From: Clostridium saccharobutylicum DSM 13864
GTDB lineage: Bacteria; Bacillota; Clostridia; Clostridiales; Clostridiaceae
Length of the DNA: 64,000 bases
Direction of reading: 5' to 3'
Assembly: GCF_000473995.1 (NCBI RefSeq)
Contig: NC_022571.1
Span: forward strand, 973,501-1,037,500
Positions within the stretch are counted from its first letter, which is position 1. Each line of letters begins with the position of its first letter. Under the pieces are notes generated by a model. It saw only the letters and a list, made by a program, of their open reading frames with translations. It made no database searches and was not told where the DNA came from. Both the position numbers and the translations under genes were made by a program. This document shows, piece by piece, positions 35,078 through 44,181 of the stretch.

Positions 35078-35851
35078 ATGAGCGAAATACAAATTTTTAA
35101 AAATCCAGAGTTTGGGGTAATTAGATTCATTGAAAAAAATGGCAAGGGATTATTCTGTGGTAAAGACATAGCTGATTCTCTTGGTTATGACCAACCTCAT
35201 AAGGCAGTAGAACGTCATTGTAGGTATGGTATGAAATGTACCGTACCTCATCCACAGTCAAAGGATAAGACAATTGAAATGATATTTATTCCAGAGGGTG
35301 ATGTTTATCGTCTTATAACTCACAGCAAATTACCTGCTGCAGAGCGTTTTGAGCAATGGGTTTTTGATGAAGTTTTACCTTCTATTCGTAAGCATGGTGC
35401 TTATATCACAACGCAGAAGATGGAAGAAATTATGAATGACCCAGATTCATGGATAAAGATATTGACTGCACTTAAGGCTGAAAGAGAAGAAAAAGAGCAA
35501 CTAAAAGTTCAAGTAACTGAGGATAAGCCTAAGGTTGTTTTTGCTGATTCAGTATCGGTATCAGATGGAACAATACTTATAGGAGAACTTGCTAAAATTC
35601 TCAAAGGTAATGGCCTTGATATTGGACAAAACCGTTTGTTTGAACGTTTACGTCAAGAAGGATTCCTTATTAAACGTAGAGGAACAGACTATAATGCTCC
35701 AACGCAGATGGCTATGGAATTAGGGTTATTTAAAGTTAAAGAAACAGCAATCACACATTCTGATGGTCATGTAACAATTTCAAAAACAACAAAGGTTACA
35801 GGAAAAGGTCAGCAGTATTTTATTAACAAATATTTAATGGAGGGTAAATAG
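35078..35851 (+). CDS. Phage antirepressor (BRO-N plus KilA-C)
   Basis: A 257-residue protein. BRO-N domain spans about 1-110, with FGVIRFIEKNGKGLFCGKDIADSLGY and LPAAERFEQWVFDEVLPSIRKHGAY. KilA-C domain spans about 150-255, with IGELAKILKGNGLDIGQNRLFERLR, KRRGTDYNAPTQ and VTGKGQQYF. GGAGG lies 8 bases upstream. Antirepressors control the lysogenic switch by sequestering repressor. Its position after the polymerase is usual for this prophage type. Confidence 0.92.
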   Translation: MSEIQIFKNPEFGVIRFIEKNGKGLFCGKDIADSLGYDQPHKAVERHCRYGMKCTVPHPQSKDKTIEMIFIPEGDVYRLITHSKLPAAERFEQWVFDEVLPSIRKHGAYITTQKMEEIMNDPDSWIKILTALKAEREEKEQLKVQVTEDKPKVVFADSVSVSDGTILIGELAKILKGNGLDIGQNRLFERLRQEGFLIKRRGTDYNAPTQMAMELGLFKVKETAITHSDGHVTISKTTKVTGKGQQYFINKYLMEGK

Positions 35852-35852
35852 T

Positions 35853-36140
35853 ATGGGAGTTAATAAATTTAATTCTGAAGGCTATTATGACCCAACCCCT
35901 TATGCAGCAATTACTAATATTATTAAAGGTTTAAAGGCAGAAAAAAACTCTGTCTTTAAACCTCTTGTATATATTTATTCACCATATTCAGGAGATATTG
36001 ATACTAATGTAAAAAAGGCACGTGTTTTCTGTAGGTTTGCATTGGAGATGAATTGTATCCCACTTGCTCCTCACTTACTTTTTCCTCAGTTTATGAATGA
36101 TAACATTCCACAGGAGCGGGAATTAGCTAAAAAAGAATAA
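35853..36140 (+). pseudogene. DUF4406 protein, C-terminally truncated
   Basis: A 95-residue product with the family segment VYIYSPYSGDIDTNVKKARVFCRFAL and CIPLAPHLLFPQFMND, ending at RELAKKE, where full proteins continue with about 30 more residues. It starts 1 base after the antirepressor stop. The truncation marks the breakpoint of the prophage: no helicase, terminase or structural gene follows. The gap 36141-36406 shows only short decayed frames. Confidence 0.7.
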
Positions 36141-36406
36141 AAAGTATGGATTATTATGCAATGATGGTAGGATTATCGCCGATATAAAACTTTTAAAAAA
36201 ACAAATAAAATCTATGGTAAACGAAATTTCAGATAGAATTGAGAAGGATTTGTATATATAAAAAGCATTGAATAGTAACAGAAGAGATTTACATGTATCT
36301 GATTGTTCACCATGGAAGTAATAAAATTGGAGAATGGTGAGTTTGGGGAAGAAGCTTTAAATATAACATATAAAAATTAATAATATAGAAATCCAATAAA
36401 TATTTG

Positions 36407-36504
36407 TAGTGGATTTTAAAGGTCACGCTTTGCCTCCACCATGAAACTCACGACCATTTGTATGTGGCTTGAATAGCTACTTACAGGTGATCGTGTTTTT
36501 TATT
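36407..36504 (+). repeat. Dispersed hairpin-terminator element, copy 3
   Basis: The conserved 5' module runs to TCCACCATGAAAC, with the same second hairpin type as copy 1 (CACGACCA with TGATCGTG). The homology with copy 8 extends downstream through a segment containing TAAATATGCATTA and the first codons of the Rpn-type nuclease gene. Confidence 0.85.
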
Positions 36505-36702
36505 GTTACGGATAGTTCCATTAAATATGCATTATACTAAAACTAAGGAATGAGTTGCATATTAATTTATATTAAATATTATATGGTAACGACTGTTATA
36601 GAACTGAAAGTTTTGGATTATAATTATGGTATAAGATCAATAATTTTGATAAAATAATTATACATAGAAGATAAAAGTGAAAATCTAAAAGGATGTGATT
36701 AA

Positions 36703-37569
36703 ATGCCAAAGAAAAAAAATAATGACAATTTTATAATGTCACCTAAAATAGATTTTGTTTTTAAACTTTTATTCGGAGATGAAAGGAATAAAGACTTATT
36801 AATATCCTTCCTAAGTGCAGTGTTAGATTTGCCAGAGAGTGAATTTATAGGTATTGAAATACTAAATACAGAATTATTTCGTGAATTTAAGGAAGATAAA
36901 AAAGGAATTCTTGATGTTAGAGCAAAAACTAAAAACGGAAAACAGATAGATATAGAAATTCAAGTACTACCAACAGAATTTATGCCCGAGAGAACTCTAT
37001 TTTATTGGAGTAAAATGTATACAGCTCAAGTTAAACCAGGTGATACTTATGACAAACTAAAAAAGTGCATAACAATAAACATAGTTGATTTTAAATGTAC
37101 ACCTTTAAAGAAGATTCATTCAAGTTATCATTTGGTAGAAGATGAAACTAGTTACAAATTAACAGATATACTTGAAATACATTTTTTAGAGATACCTAAA
37201 TTATTTGATGAGGATATATTAACGGATGAAGAAGATCCAATAGTTCAATGGATGGAATTTTTAGATGGAAAGTCAAAGGGGGTTATGGAAATGCTTGCTA
37301 AGAAAAATGAAAGTATAAAAAAGGCATATAGTTTATTACAAATAATAAGTAAAGATGAAAAAGCGAGAATGATATATGAGGCAAGAGAAGCAGAACTTAG
37401 AGATCAGTTGACAAGAATTAAATGTGCTGAAGAAAAGGGCGCAAATGAGAAGAGTATAAAGATAGCACAAAATTTATTGAGAATGGGTTTGAGTGTTCAA
37501 CAAGTAGCAAGTGCAGCAGAAATTGAAATAGATGAAGTGGAAATGATAAAAGAAGATCTAATGAATTGA
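36703..37569 (+). CDS. Rpn family nuclease/putative transposase (PD-(D/E)XK)
   Basis: A 288-residue protein of the recombination-promoting nuclease family. It opens NDNFIMSPKIDFVFKLLFGDE, then ILDVRAKT and IDIEIQVLPTEFMPERTLFYWSKMYTAQ, with the Asp and ExQ of a PD-(D/E)XK nuclease. The C-terminus is a long charged helix. Such proteins cleave DNA and raise RecA-independent recombination. It follows repeat copy 3. A short relic of the same gene start follows copy 8, suggesting that repeat and nuclease gene have moved or duplicated together. Confidence 0.88.
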   Translation: MPKKKNNDNFIMSPKIDFVFKLLFGDERNKDLLISFLSAVLDLPESEFIGIEILNTELFREFKEDKKGILDVRAKTKNGKQIDIEIQVLPTEFMPERTLFYWSKMYTAQVKPGDTYDKLKKCITINIVDFKCTPLKKIHSSYHLVEDETSYKLTDILEIHFLEIPKLFDEDILTDEEDPIVQWMEFLDGKSKGVMEMLAKKNESIKKAYSLLQIISKDEKARMIYEAREAELRDQLTRIKCAEEKGANEKSIKIAQNLLRMGLSVQQVASAAEIEIDEVEMIKEDLMN

Positions 37570-37578
37570 AAACATTAA

Positions 37579-37866
37579 TATGTATTCAGCAAAGCTAAAG
37601 AAAATGAAGAGATAAGTGAATTAGATCATATTGAAATAGATAAAGAATATAGATGCCAAGGATATTGTAGCTTATTTATTGATGAAATATTAGATTATTT
37701 TAACTATATTTATGTTAATTATGTAGGTTTAATTCCAGCAAGAATTTATGATGATAAAGTTGTTCAGAATGAAGAAAAAGCTATAAAATATTATATAAAT
37801 AAGGGGTTTAAGCCAATATCTAGGAGGGTAGATGGGAATGTAATAATGGGAAAATCATTATTATAA
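37579..37866 (+). pseudogene. GNAT acetyltransferase remnant (C-terminal)
   Basis: An open frame without a start encodes a segment including IEIDKEYRCQGYCSLFIDEIL (acetyl-CoA loop in degenerate form) and KAIKYYINKGFKPISRR, the usual end of a GNAT fold. The N-terminus is missing, so it is a relic. Confidence 0.65.
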
Positions 37867-37894
37867 TATATGAATGAAGGGTGACACATAGATC

Positions 37895-38236
37895 ATGGAA
37901 GAAAATTTTTTTAGTAATTATGTAAATGCGGAGAAGCTTTTAGATGATCCTGATATTATTCATAAACTTTCAGTAGTAACAACACATTATGCATATAGAA
38001 ATGGACCAGTAGAAGATATGCATGCTGATGGTAAATTATCTGAAAATGATATTGAAGAATTATATGAGTTTATGCAAATAAAATTAACAGTGGTATTCAA
38101 TTTAATTTTAGAACAAAATAATGAAATGATAAAGAAATATTTATTAATGGGGATGTTCTTTGGTCAAGATTGGGATTATGCAATGCCTGAATGTATGGAT
38201 TTTGAGGAATTCTTACATATATTAAAGAATGTATAA
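37895..38236 (+). CDS. Hypothetical protein
   Basis: A 113-residue soluble acidic helical protein (FFSNYVNAEKLLDDPDIIHKL, then DIEELYEFMQIKLTVVFNLIL). It has Trp and Cys near the C-terminus and no known motif I can place. GAAGG precedes it, though with a long spacer. It ends 5 bases before repeat copy 4, so the repeat acts as its terminator. Confidence 0.55.
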   Translation: MEENFFSNYVNAEKLLDDPDIIHKLSVVTTHYAYRNGPVEDMHADGKLSENDIEELYEFMQIKLTVVFNLILEQNNEMIKKYLLMGMFFGQDWDYAMPECMDFEEFLHILKNV

Positions 38237-38240
38237 TCCG

Positions 38241-38324
38241 TGTGGATTTTAAAGGTCACGCTTCGCCTTCACCATGAAACCTACAAAAATCTAAATTTTG
38301 GATTTTCGTGGGTCTTTTTATTTT
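38241..38324 (+). repeat. Dispersed hairpin-terminator element, copy 4
   Basis: GTGGATTTTAAAGGTC closes with TTCACC, a C-to-U change that keeps pairing. The terminator hairpin is of the AAAATCT/AGATTTTC type with GTGGG and a T run. It begins 5 bases after the stop of the gene at 37895. The gap to 38664 has no further gene. Confidence 0.85.
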
Positions 38325-38664
38325 ATAGAGAAATTTGATATTTATTTGTTACTTCAATTAAATCAAAAATATAATAAAAACTTAAAATTTTCGTAAGAAA
38401 AAAGTTGAAATTAAAAAATATATTTAGGTAAGATTTAACTAGAGAAAAGTTAGGGAGATGAATCTTATAAATATAATATTAAGTAAGTTAGGTGAATTAA
38501 TAAAATTAAAGGGAATGTTTAGAAATTTGCTAATAGCTTTAATTTCAATGTAGTAGAAAGAAATATAAAAGATGCTGCGTAAAGTAAATTTTGTTATGTT
38601 TAATAGTTCTTCTAAATGGGATATAATATTAACATATAAATGGTTTTGTTAAAGGAGAAGTATT

Positions 38665-39816
38665 ATGGCGATATATTTAAATACAAATAGACCACTAGAA
38701 AATTTTAAAGAACTGTGCAGAAAAAAATATATGGTAGACAAATCATTAATAATAGAAAAATTAAATGAATTCATAGACTCTTCTGACAAATATATATGCA
38801 TAACAAGACCAAGAAGATTTGGAAAAACAAGTATTATTAACATGCTAGGAGCTTATTATACAAAAGAAATTAATAGTAAGGAAATTTTTGATAAATTTAA
38901 AATAAGTAATAGTGAAAGCTATTTAGAAAATTTAAATAAATATAATGTCATAAGTATATCTTTTAATAAGTTATCAGATAGGGGGAATACTTATAATCAT
39001 TATATGGAAATGATAAAAACTTCACTTATAAATGATATTGCAGAAAAGTACCCTGAAATTGACCCAGAAAAATATTTTGCAATAAGTGATATGTTAGAAG
39101 CTACAAATGATAAATTTATATTCATTATTGATGAATGGGATTATATTTTTAATAATAAAATGTTTAAAGATAATCAAAATGACTTTTTAGAATTTTTAAG
39201 AAATCTTTTGAAAGATAGAACATATGTTGCACTTGCTTATATGACAGGAGTACTTCCAATAAAAAAACATTCAAGTACATCAGCTTTGAATATGTTTGAT
39301 GAATATACAATGTTAAATGATATGATTTATGGAAGATATTTTGGTTTTACAGAGGAAGAAGTAAAAGAATTATGTGAAAAGCAAAGTAAGATTTCTTTTA
39401 AAGAAATCAGTGACTGGTATAATGGATATATAAATGAAGATGGAGATAGAATATACAACCCACGTTCTGTAGTTAAAGCACTTCAAAATGGAAAATGTAT
39501 AAGCTATTGGACTAACACAGGGGCTATGGATGAAGTTAAGGAATATTTAAAATATAATACTATGGAGGTACGGGAAGATGTAATAAAAATGGTATCAGGC
39601 TATGATGTTGATATCATAATAAATGAAGAATTTAGAGCAGGTCAAGAACCACCTAAAACTAAAACAGAAATATATTCAGCTATGATAATTCTAGGATTTT
39701 TATCTTACTACGATGGATATTTAAAAATACCCAATAAAGAACTAATGAGAGAATTTGAGAAAGCTCTTCAAGATGAATCCTTTGGTTATGTATCAGAAAT
39801 TATAAAAAAATTCTAG
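38665..39816 (+). pseudogene. AAA-ATPase-like protein, N-terminal part (frameshifted)
   Basis: A 383-residue ATPase domain of the AAA-ATPase_like family. P-loop is RPRRFGKTSIINML near residue 50, Walker B is FIFIIDEWDYIF near 155, and DWYNGY and GDRIYNPRSVV segments are typical. GGAGAA precedes the ATG. The frame ends at a TAG just after a run of seven A residues (39803-39809). Removing one A joins it to the nuclease domain at 39821. Full-length homologues are single proteins of about 520 residues. Confidence 0.85.
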
Positions 39817-39820
39817 AAGC

Positions 39821-40234
39821 ATGTTAAAGGCAACGGTATCACAAGAAACTGAAAAAGTAGCACAAATATTACATGATATTCATAATTCAGAAATACCTAT
39901 ATTGCAGTATAATGATGAAAATAGTTTATCCTGCATAGTAACTTTAGCTTATTTGAGTGCAAGGGATACTTATAGGGTTGAAAGAGAAGAAAAAACAGGA
40001 AAAGGTTTTGCAGATTTTACATTTCATCCTATGAGAAAAGCAGATTTGCCATTTATTCTTGAACTTAAGAAAGATGAGACTGTTGATATCGCAATTAAGC
40101 AAATGAAGGAAAAAGAGTATTTTCAAAAATTTATTAAAGAGCATGAAAATGTACTATTAGTTGCAATATGTTATGATTCAAAAATAAAAAATCATACTTG
40201 TAAGATAGAAAGTGTTTATTTTAGAGAGGTCTAG
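39821..40234 (+). pseudogene. PD-(D/E)XK nuclease domain separated from its AAA-ATPase by a frameshift
   Basis: A 137-residue C-terminal domain. It has a YRVEREEKTGKGFADFTFHP strand with Asp, then PFILELKKDE, the E-x-K pair of the PDDEXK_9 family, and the conserved IKQMKEKEYFQKF helix. It has no ribosome site of its own. It is in frame +1 relative to the ATPase. Its stop overlaps the first base of repeat copy 5. If polymerase slippage on the A run occurs, some full-length enzyme could be made. Confidence 0.83.
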
Positions 40235-40313
40235 TGAATTTTAAAGGTCACGCTTCGTCTCCACCATGAAACCAACGAAAATCTAATTTTGGGATTTTCG
40301 TGGGTTTATTTTT
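40234..40313 (+). repeat. Dispersed hairpin-terminator element, copy 5
   Basis: The 5' arm is GTGAATTTTAAAGGTC with TCCACC, followed by a CACGAAAATCT hairpin of the same type as copies 4, 6 and 9 with a T tract. Its first base is the last base of a stop codon. Confidence 0.82.
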
Positions 40314-40402
40314 ATTTTAAAAAATATTATTGACACTCCACCTACTGTATCTCTTATAATTTTAACCATAAAAAAATTACAAAGTATAGGGAGATAAGTT
40401 TT

Positions 40403-41227
40403 ATGAATGAAGTACAAGAAAGAGATTTTCCAACAGTTGAAGAATTATCACAAGGATTTAGTGAATTTAAGTTGCCTCAGGCGGGTGAATTAGTAGGAAG
40501 AAAGATAATACTAAATTATGAAAACGGATATGAAATGATTTATGAATTTTTAGATAATGAAACTATAAAAGTTAAATATATAAATGGAGAAGTGGAAGAA
40601 AAAATATCAGCTATTTATACAGCAGTATCGCCAAGAGAAAAAATATATGTAATAGATTTTATATGGTCATTTGGAGAAACTAAATCATTTACTACAGTTA
40701 TTGATTTAAATAAAAATATCGCTACAACATTAATAGCTGAATTGCCTAATAAAGAGGAAGTAGCTATTTCCCAGTTTGAAAGAGGAGATAAGGGATTACC
40801 ATTAACATCAGTTAAAGCAGAGTTTGAACATGCTTCAATAGATACAAAATTTAGTAGTGATACAGTGAAACATAAGTTTACAAGTGATTTAATTGGAAAA
40901 AGAATATTATTCAAGTATAGTTCGAAGGATGCTTATGAGCATATATATTTAAATGAAAATTATTATACATGGCATTGTGTAAGTGGAATAGAAAAAGGAC
41001 TTTGTGATACGGATAGATGCTTTTATTTAAAAATAGAAGAAAATTTATATTGGTTTACTTGGCTGGAGAGGGTAGTACCAACAGTAGGAACTGTAGTTGA
41101 GGATTTAGATTTAAATAAAATGCGTTCATATGGGAAGATATATGGATATGAATCATATGATATGGGAAAAGTGACCAACTTTCCAGTAGGTTCATATGCT
41201 ATTATGTTAAATAAAACAGAGTACTAA
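40403..41227 (+). CDS. MoaF-like domain protein
   Basis: A 274-residue protein with two related lipocalin-like halves, as in MoaF. The first has LVGRKIILNYENGYEMIYEFLDNETIKVKY. The second starts at about 165 with LIGKRILFKYSSKDAYEHIYLNENYYTWHC and WFTWLERVVPTVGTVVEDLDL. MoaF relatives are linked to monoamine or aromatic metabolism in enterobacteria, but the ligand in clostridia is unknown. GGGAG lies upstream. A MerR-type regulator follows in the same direction and may sense the same ligand. Confidence 0.75.
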   Translation: MNEVQERDFPTVEELSQGFSEFKLPQAGELVGRKIILNYENGYEMIYEFLDNETIKVKYINGEVEEKISAIYTAVSPREKIYVIDFIWSFGETKSFTTVIDLNKNIATTLIAELPNKEEVAISQFERGDKGLPLTSVKAEFEHASIDTKFSSDTVKHKFTSDLIGKRILFKYSSKDAYEHIYLNENYYTWHCVSGIEKGLCDTDRCFYLKIEENLYWFTWLERVVPTVGTVVEDLDLNKMRSYGKIYGYESYDMGKVTNFPVGSYAIMLNKTEY

Positions 41228-41297
41228 TAAAAATACTAATTACACTAAAAATATTATAATGTAATTGAGATTAACTATTTTTAACTTGGAGGATGAA

Positions 41298-42107
41298 GTG
41301 AATAAATATTTTACTATTGGAGAAATATCAAAATTATTTAATATACCAATAAAAACATTAAGATATTATGATGATATAGAATTATTTAAGCCAGCATTTA
41401 TTGATAAACAAAGTAAGTACAGATATTATTCTATTGATCAATTTGTAATTATTGATATTATAAAGAATTCTAAATTAATGGGAATGTCATTACAGGAAAT
41501 AAAAAATGTTATTAATTGTGATTCTTCAATAGAAGACACTTTGTCAATTATAGAAAATCAGATAAATGTATTTAATTCAAAAATATCGGAATTACTAAAA
41601 ATAAAAAATTCTATGGAAAAGTTAAGAACTACCATAACTGATGCTATGAATTCAAAAAACAATGAGGTATTTATAGAATTTAATAAAGAGCGAAGATACA
41701 TTTCTTATAATTATGTTTCTAATAATATCGAAGAACAAGAAGTAAATTTAAGAAGAGCGATTTTAGATGTTGAAAGCAGACAAAGGGAAGTATATTCAAT
41801 TTTTGGGGTTGGAACTTTATATGAAAAATACATAGTAGAAAATAAGATTGTTAATATGGATATTAGATATTATATTGATAATAAATATGATTCTAATAAT
41901 TATAATATATTACCTGAAGGTTATTATGTTTCAATTATATTTGATGATAACAGTTATAATAAATACAAATATTATAAAAAACTTACTGATTACATAATAA
42001 ATAAGAAAATTGATGTAGTGGGTGATTTTAGTGAAACATGGATCATACCCAAATCATATAAGAGTAAAGAAATTACTTTAGTAAAATTAGAAATAATGTG
42101 CAAATAA
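41298..42107 (+). CDS. MerR-family transcriptional regulator with effector domain
   Basis: A 269-residue regulator. GTG 41298 is preferred over the upstream TTG at 41265 because GGAGG lies 5 bases before it and MerR proteins start at the FTIGEISKLFNI helix. The HTH (TIGEISKLFNIPIKTLRYYDDIELFKPAF) and linker coiled coil (about 75-110) are followed by a GyrI-like effector domain (EGYYVSIIFDDNSYNKYKYYKKL). This is the BmrR type, which usually senses hydrophobic compounds and activates neighbouring genes. Confidence 0.88.
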   Translation: MNKYFTIGEISKLFNIPIKTLRYYDDIELFKPAFIDKQSKYRYYSIDQFVIIDIIKNSKLMGMSLQEIKNVINCDSSIEDTLSIIENQINVFNSKISELLKIKNSMEKLRTTITDAMNSKNNEVFIEFNKERRYISYNYVSNNIEEQEVNLRRAILDVESRQREVYSIFGVGTLYEKYIVENKIVNMDIRYYIDNKYDSNNYNILPEGYYVSIIFDDNSYNKYKYYKKLTDYIINKKIDVVGDFSETWIIPKSYKSKEITLVKLEIMCK

Positions 42108-42186
42108 AATATATTTAATTTAACTCGTTGTGCTAGTTAAATTAAATAGCATTATTTACAAATAGAAAAGCTCTAATGAATTTGCA

Positions 42187-42230
42187 GAAGGACCAACAAT
42201 TTTTGTGGGTCTTTTATTTTTTATTTAAAA
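42187..42230 (+). terminator. Terminator after the MerR gene
   Basis: AAGGACCAACAA pairs imperfectly with TTGTGGGTCTTTT and is followed by a T-rich run. It resembles the terminator half of the dispersed elements but lacks the conserved 5' module. Confidence 0.55.
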
Positions 42231-42357
42231 ATAATTAACTATTTTGACATATAAATAATTATTCTTGAAAGAGAAATAAAAAATAAACTATGTCTAAATT
42301 ATAAGAGTAGGATATAATTTAGAAAAGAAATTCATTTACAAAGTGAGGTTTAATGAT

Positions 42358-42585
42358 AAATGAGTAAAGAGCAATATAATAAATAATGCTAAAAATACAT
42401 TAGATATAAATATAGTAGATAAAATATCAGAATTTAAATATAAAGAACTTGATGGATATTATGTGATAGAAGTGTATGTTAAAAATAATATAAAAGCAAA
42501 AGAAATGGGAGATATTCTTACTAACATTGAATATTATGCTAAAAAGTGTGGTTTCAATGTTTTGGTAGATTTTTTAAGAGGTTAA
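42358..42585 (+). pseudogene. Decayed small coding relic
   Basis: Stops near the beginning are followed by an open stretch encoding VDKISEFKYKELDGYYVIEV and ending in CGFNVLVDFLRG. I do not recognise the family. It is followed directly by a tiny ORF (42587-42685, 32 residues, MKDLIEKFTLE start) that ends 8 bases before repeat copy 6. Together they look like a worn cassette. Confidence 0.35.
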
Positions 42586-42691
42586 TATGAAGGATTTGAT
42601 TGAGAAATTTACATTAGAATGTAGAGCAATAAAAGTTATAGAAAGAGTAGAAAATGAAATAAGTATTGATAAAAATAAAGAATAGTATAGT

Positions 42692-42773
42692 TGGTGGATT
42701 TCAAAGGTTGTGCTTCACCTCGACCATGAAACCCACGAAAATCTAAATATTAGATTTTCGTGGGTTATTTTTA
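42692..42773 (+). repeat. Dispersed hairpin-terminator element, copy 6
   Basis: GTGGATTTCAAAGGTTGTGC with a TCGACC closing arm (one mismatch), then a near-perfect hairpin of ACCCACGAAAATCTAA with TTAGATTTTCGTGGGT and a T tract. It closes the cassette row 36.4-42.8 kb. Confidence 0.85.
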
Positions 42774-42907
42774 TGATTATACATCATGAAGTAAGTTTTT
42801 AACTATTTATGTTAAAAAGTATTTTAATTTAGTGCAAAAAAATGTCCAATGCTTTATGTATAATAAATACATAATCACTAACCAAAGAATAAGGGGAGAA
42901 TAAAAAA

Positions 42908-43471
42908 ATGAAAAGAAAAATAATATTATCATCAATTATTGCAATATTACTAGTTAGTCTTATGGGATGCGGACAAGACAAAAAAGAAACTGCACAGCAA
43001 CTAGAAACAACAAAAGTAGAAGAAGAAGTTAAAGATACAGATTCAGAGCAGAAAAAAAATGAAACTGAAAATGAAACATCAAAAACAAATAACGATACTG
43101 ATACTAATAAAGCAAATTCAACAGAACAATCCAATGCTAATATTTTTATGAGTGAACAACCAATTTTTCTTGAAAATTGTGTAAATATAAGTCCTGGTAG
43201 AGTTTATTACGAGGGCGATTCATTGGTGTTAGATGCTTATGTAACTAATGGATTGAATCGTACTGTATATGATATAGGGGTAGATAATATTACTTTATCT
43301 AATGAATCAGGAGTAATAGCTAGTGATGAATTTAGTGTTATGAAAGGGGCTTCAATAGGACCACACCAATATATTAAATGGACCTTTACATTTCCTGCAG
43401 CTAGTATAAAGAAACAAAATGCTGATTTAAATTATTTGCATACCTCAAGTAAAACAAATTATAACTATTAA
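42908..43471 (+). CDS. Lipoprotein with DUF4352-like Ig domain
   Basis: A 187-residue exported lipoprotein. The signal peptide MKRKIILSSIIAILLVSLMGC has an LMGC lipobox with the lipidated Cys at residue 21. A low-complexity Glu/Lys/Thr/Asn linker follows (about 25-75). The C-terminal beta domain (SPGRVYYEGDSLVLDAYVTNG, IGPHQYIKWTFTF) fits DUF4352/TOLB-like immunoglobulin folds of clostridial surface proteins. GGGGAG lies 7 bases upstream. Function unknown, probably a surface adhesion or sensing role. Confidence 0.8.
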   Translation: MKRKIILSSIIAILLVSLMGCGQDKKETAQQLETTKVEEEVKDTDSEQKKNETENETSKTNNDTDTNKANSTEQSNANIFMSEQPIFLENCVNISPGRVYYEGDSLVLDAYVTNGLNRTVYDIGVDNITLSNESGVIASDEFSVMKGASIGPHQYIKWTFTFPAASIKKQNADLNYLHTSSKTNYNY

Positions 43472-43557
43472 TAATAAAGGAGAGAGTGTTTAGTTAATAA
43501 AAATATAGAAAAAAGTGTGTGAATGTGTTGATATATACTCATAGGAGAGTGGGTATA

Positions 43558-44181
43558 TTGAAACATATAACAAATTATAAACCAAGTGATTTTGCTGAAT
43601 TATTAAATGTATCAGTAAAAACATTGCAACGCTGGGATAGAGAAGGGATACTTCATGCAAAACGAACTCCAACTAATCGAAGGTATTATACTTATGACCA
43701 ATATTTAAAATTTAAAGGGTTAGACAATCATGTTGATAGGAAGATAGTTATATATAGTAGAGCTTCTACTAATAATCAAAAAGATGATTTAGCTAATCAA
43801 ATTGAATTTTTGAAGAATTTTGCAAATGCTAAAGGTATTATAGTAGATGAAGTTATAAAAGATATAGGAAGTGGACTTAATTATAATCGTAAAAAATGGA
43901 ATAAACTATTGGAGGAATGTATGGAAAATAAAATTGATTCTATATTGGTAACTCATAAAGATAGGTTTATACGTTTTGGATTTGAGTGGTTTGAAAGATT
44001 TATAGGAAAATTTAATACAAAAATTATAGTTGTAAATAATGAAAGTCTTTCCTCACAAGAAGAATTAGTTCAAGATATAATATCAATACTTCATGTATTT
44101 AGTTGTAGAATATATGGTCTGAGAAAGTATAAGAAAAAGATTAAGGAGGATAAGGAGATTGAAGAAAGCATACAAAATTGA
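43558..44181 (+). CDS. tnpA: IS607-family serine recombinase TnpA
   Basis: A 207-residue recombinase. TTG 43558 is chosen because AGGAG lies 10 bases upstream and the family starts about 8 residues before the HTH. A MerR-like HTH (PSDFAELLNVSVKTLQRWDREGIL) is followed by the resolvase domain, with VIYSRASTNNQKDDLANQIEFL containing the nucleophile Ser and the ILVTHKDRFIRFGFEWF signature. It mediates transposition of the element. Confidence 0.92.
   Translation: MKHITNYKPSDFAELLNVSVKTLQRWDREGILHAKRTPTNRRYYTYDQYLKFKGLDNHVDRKIVIYSRASTNNQKDDLANQIEFLKNFANAKGIIVDEVIKDIGSGLNYNRKKWNKLLEECMENKIDSILVTHKDRFIRFGFEWFERFIGKFNTKIIVVNNESLSSQEELVQDIISILHVFSCRIYGLRKYKKKIKEDKEIEESIQN

Noticed and set aside
43519-43557. 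Longer start for the IS607 recombinase
   Set aside because: The family begins just before the HTH, and AGGAG at 43543-43547 fits the TTG at 43558.
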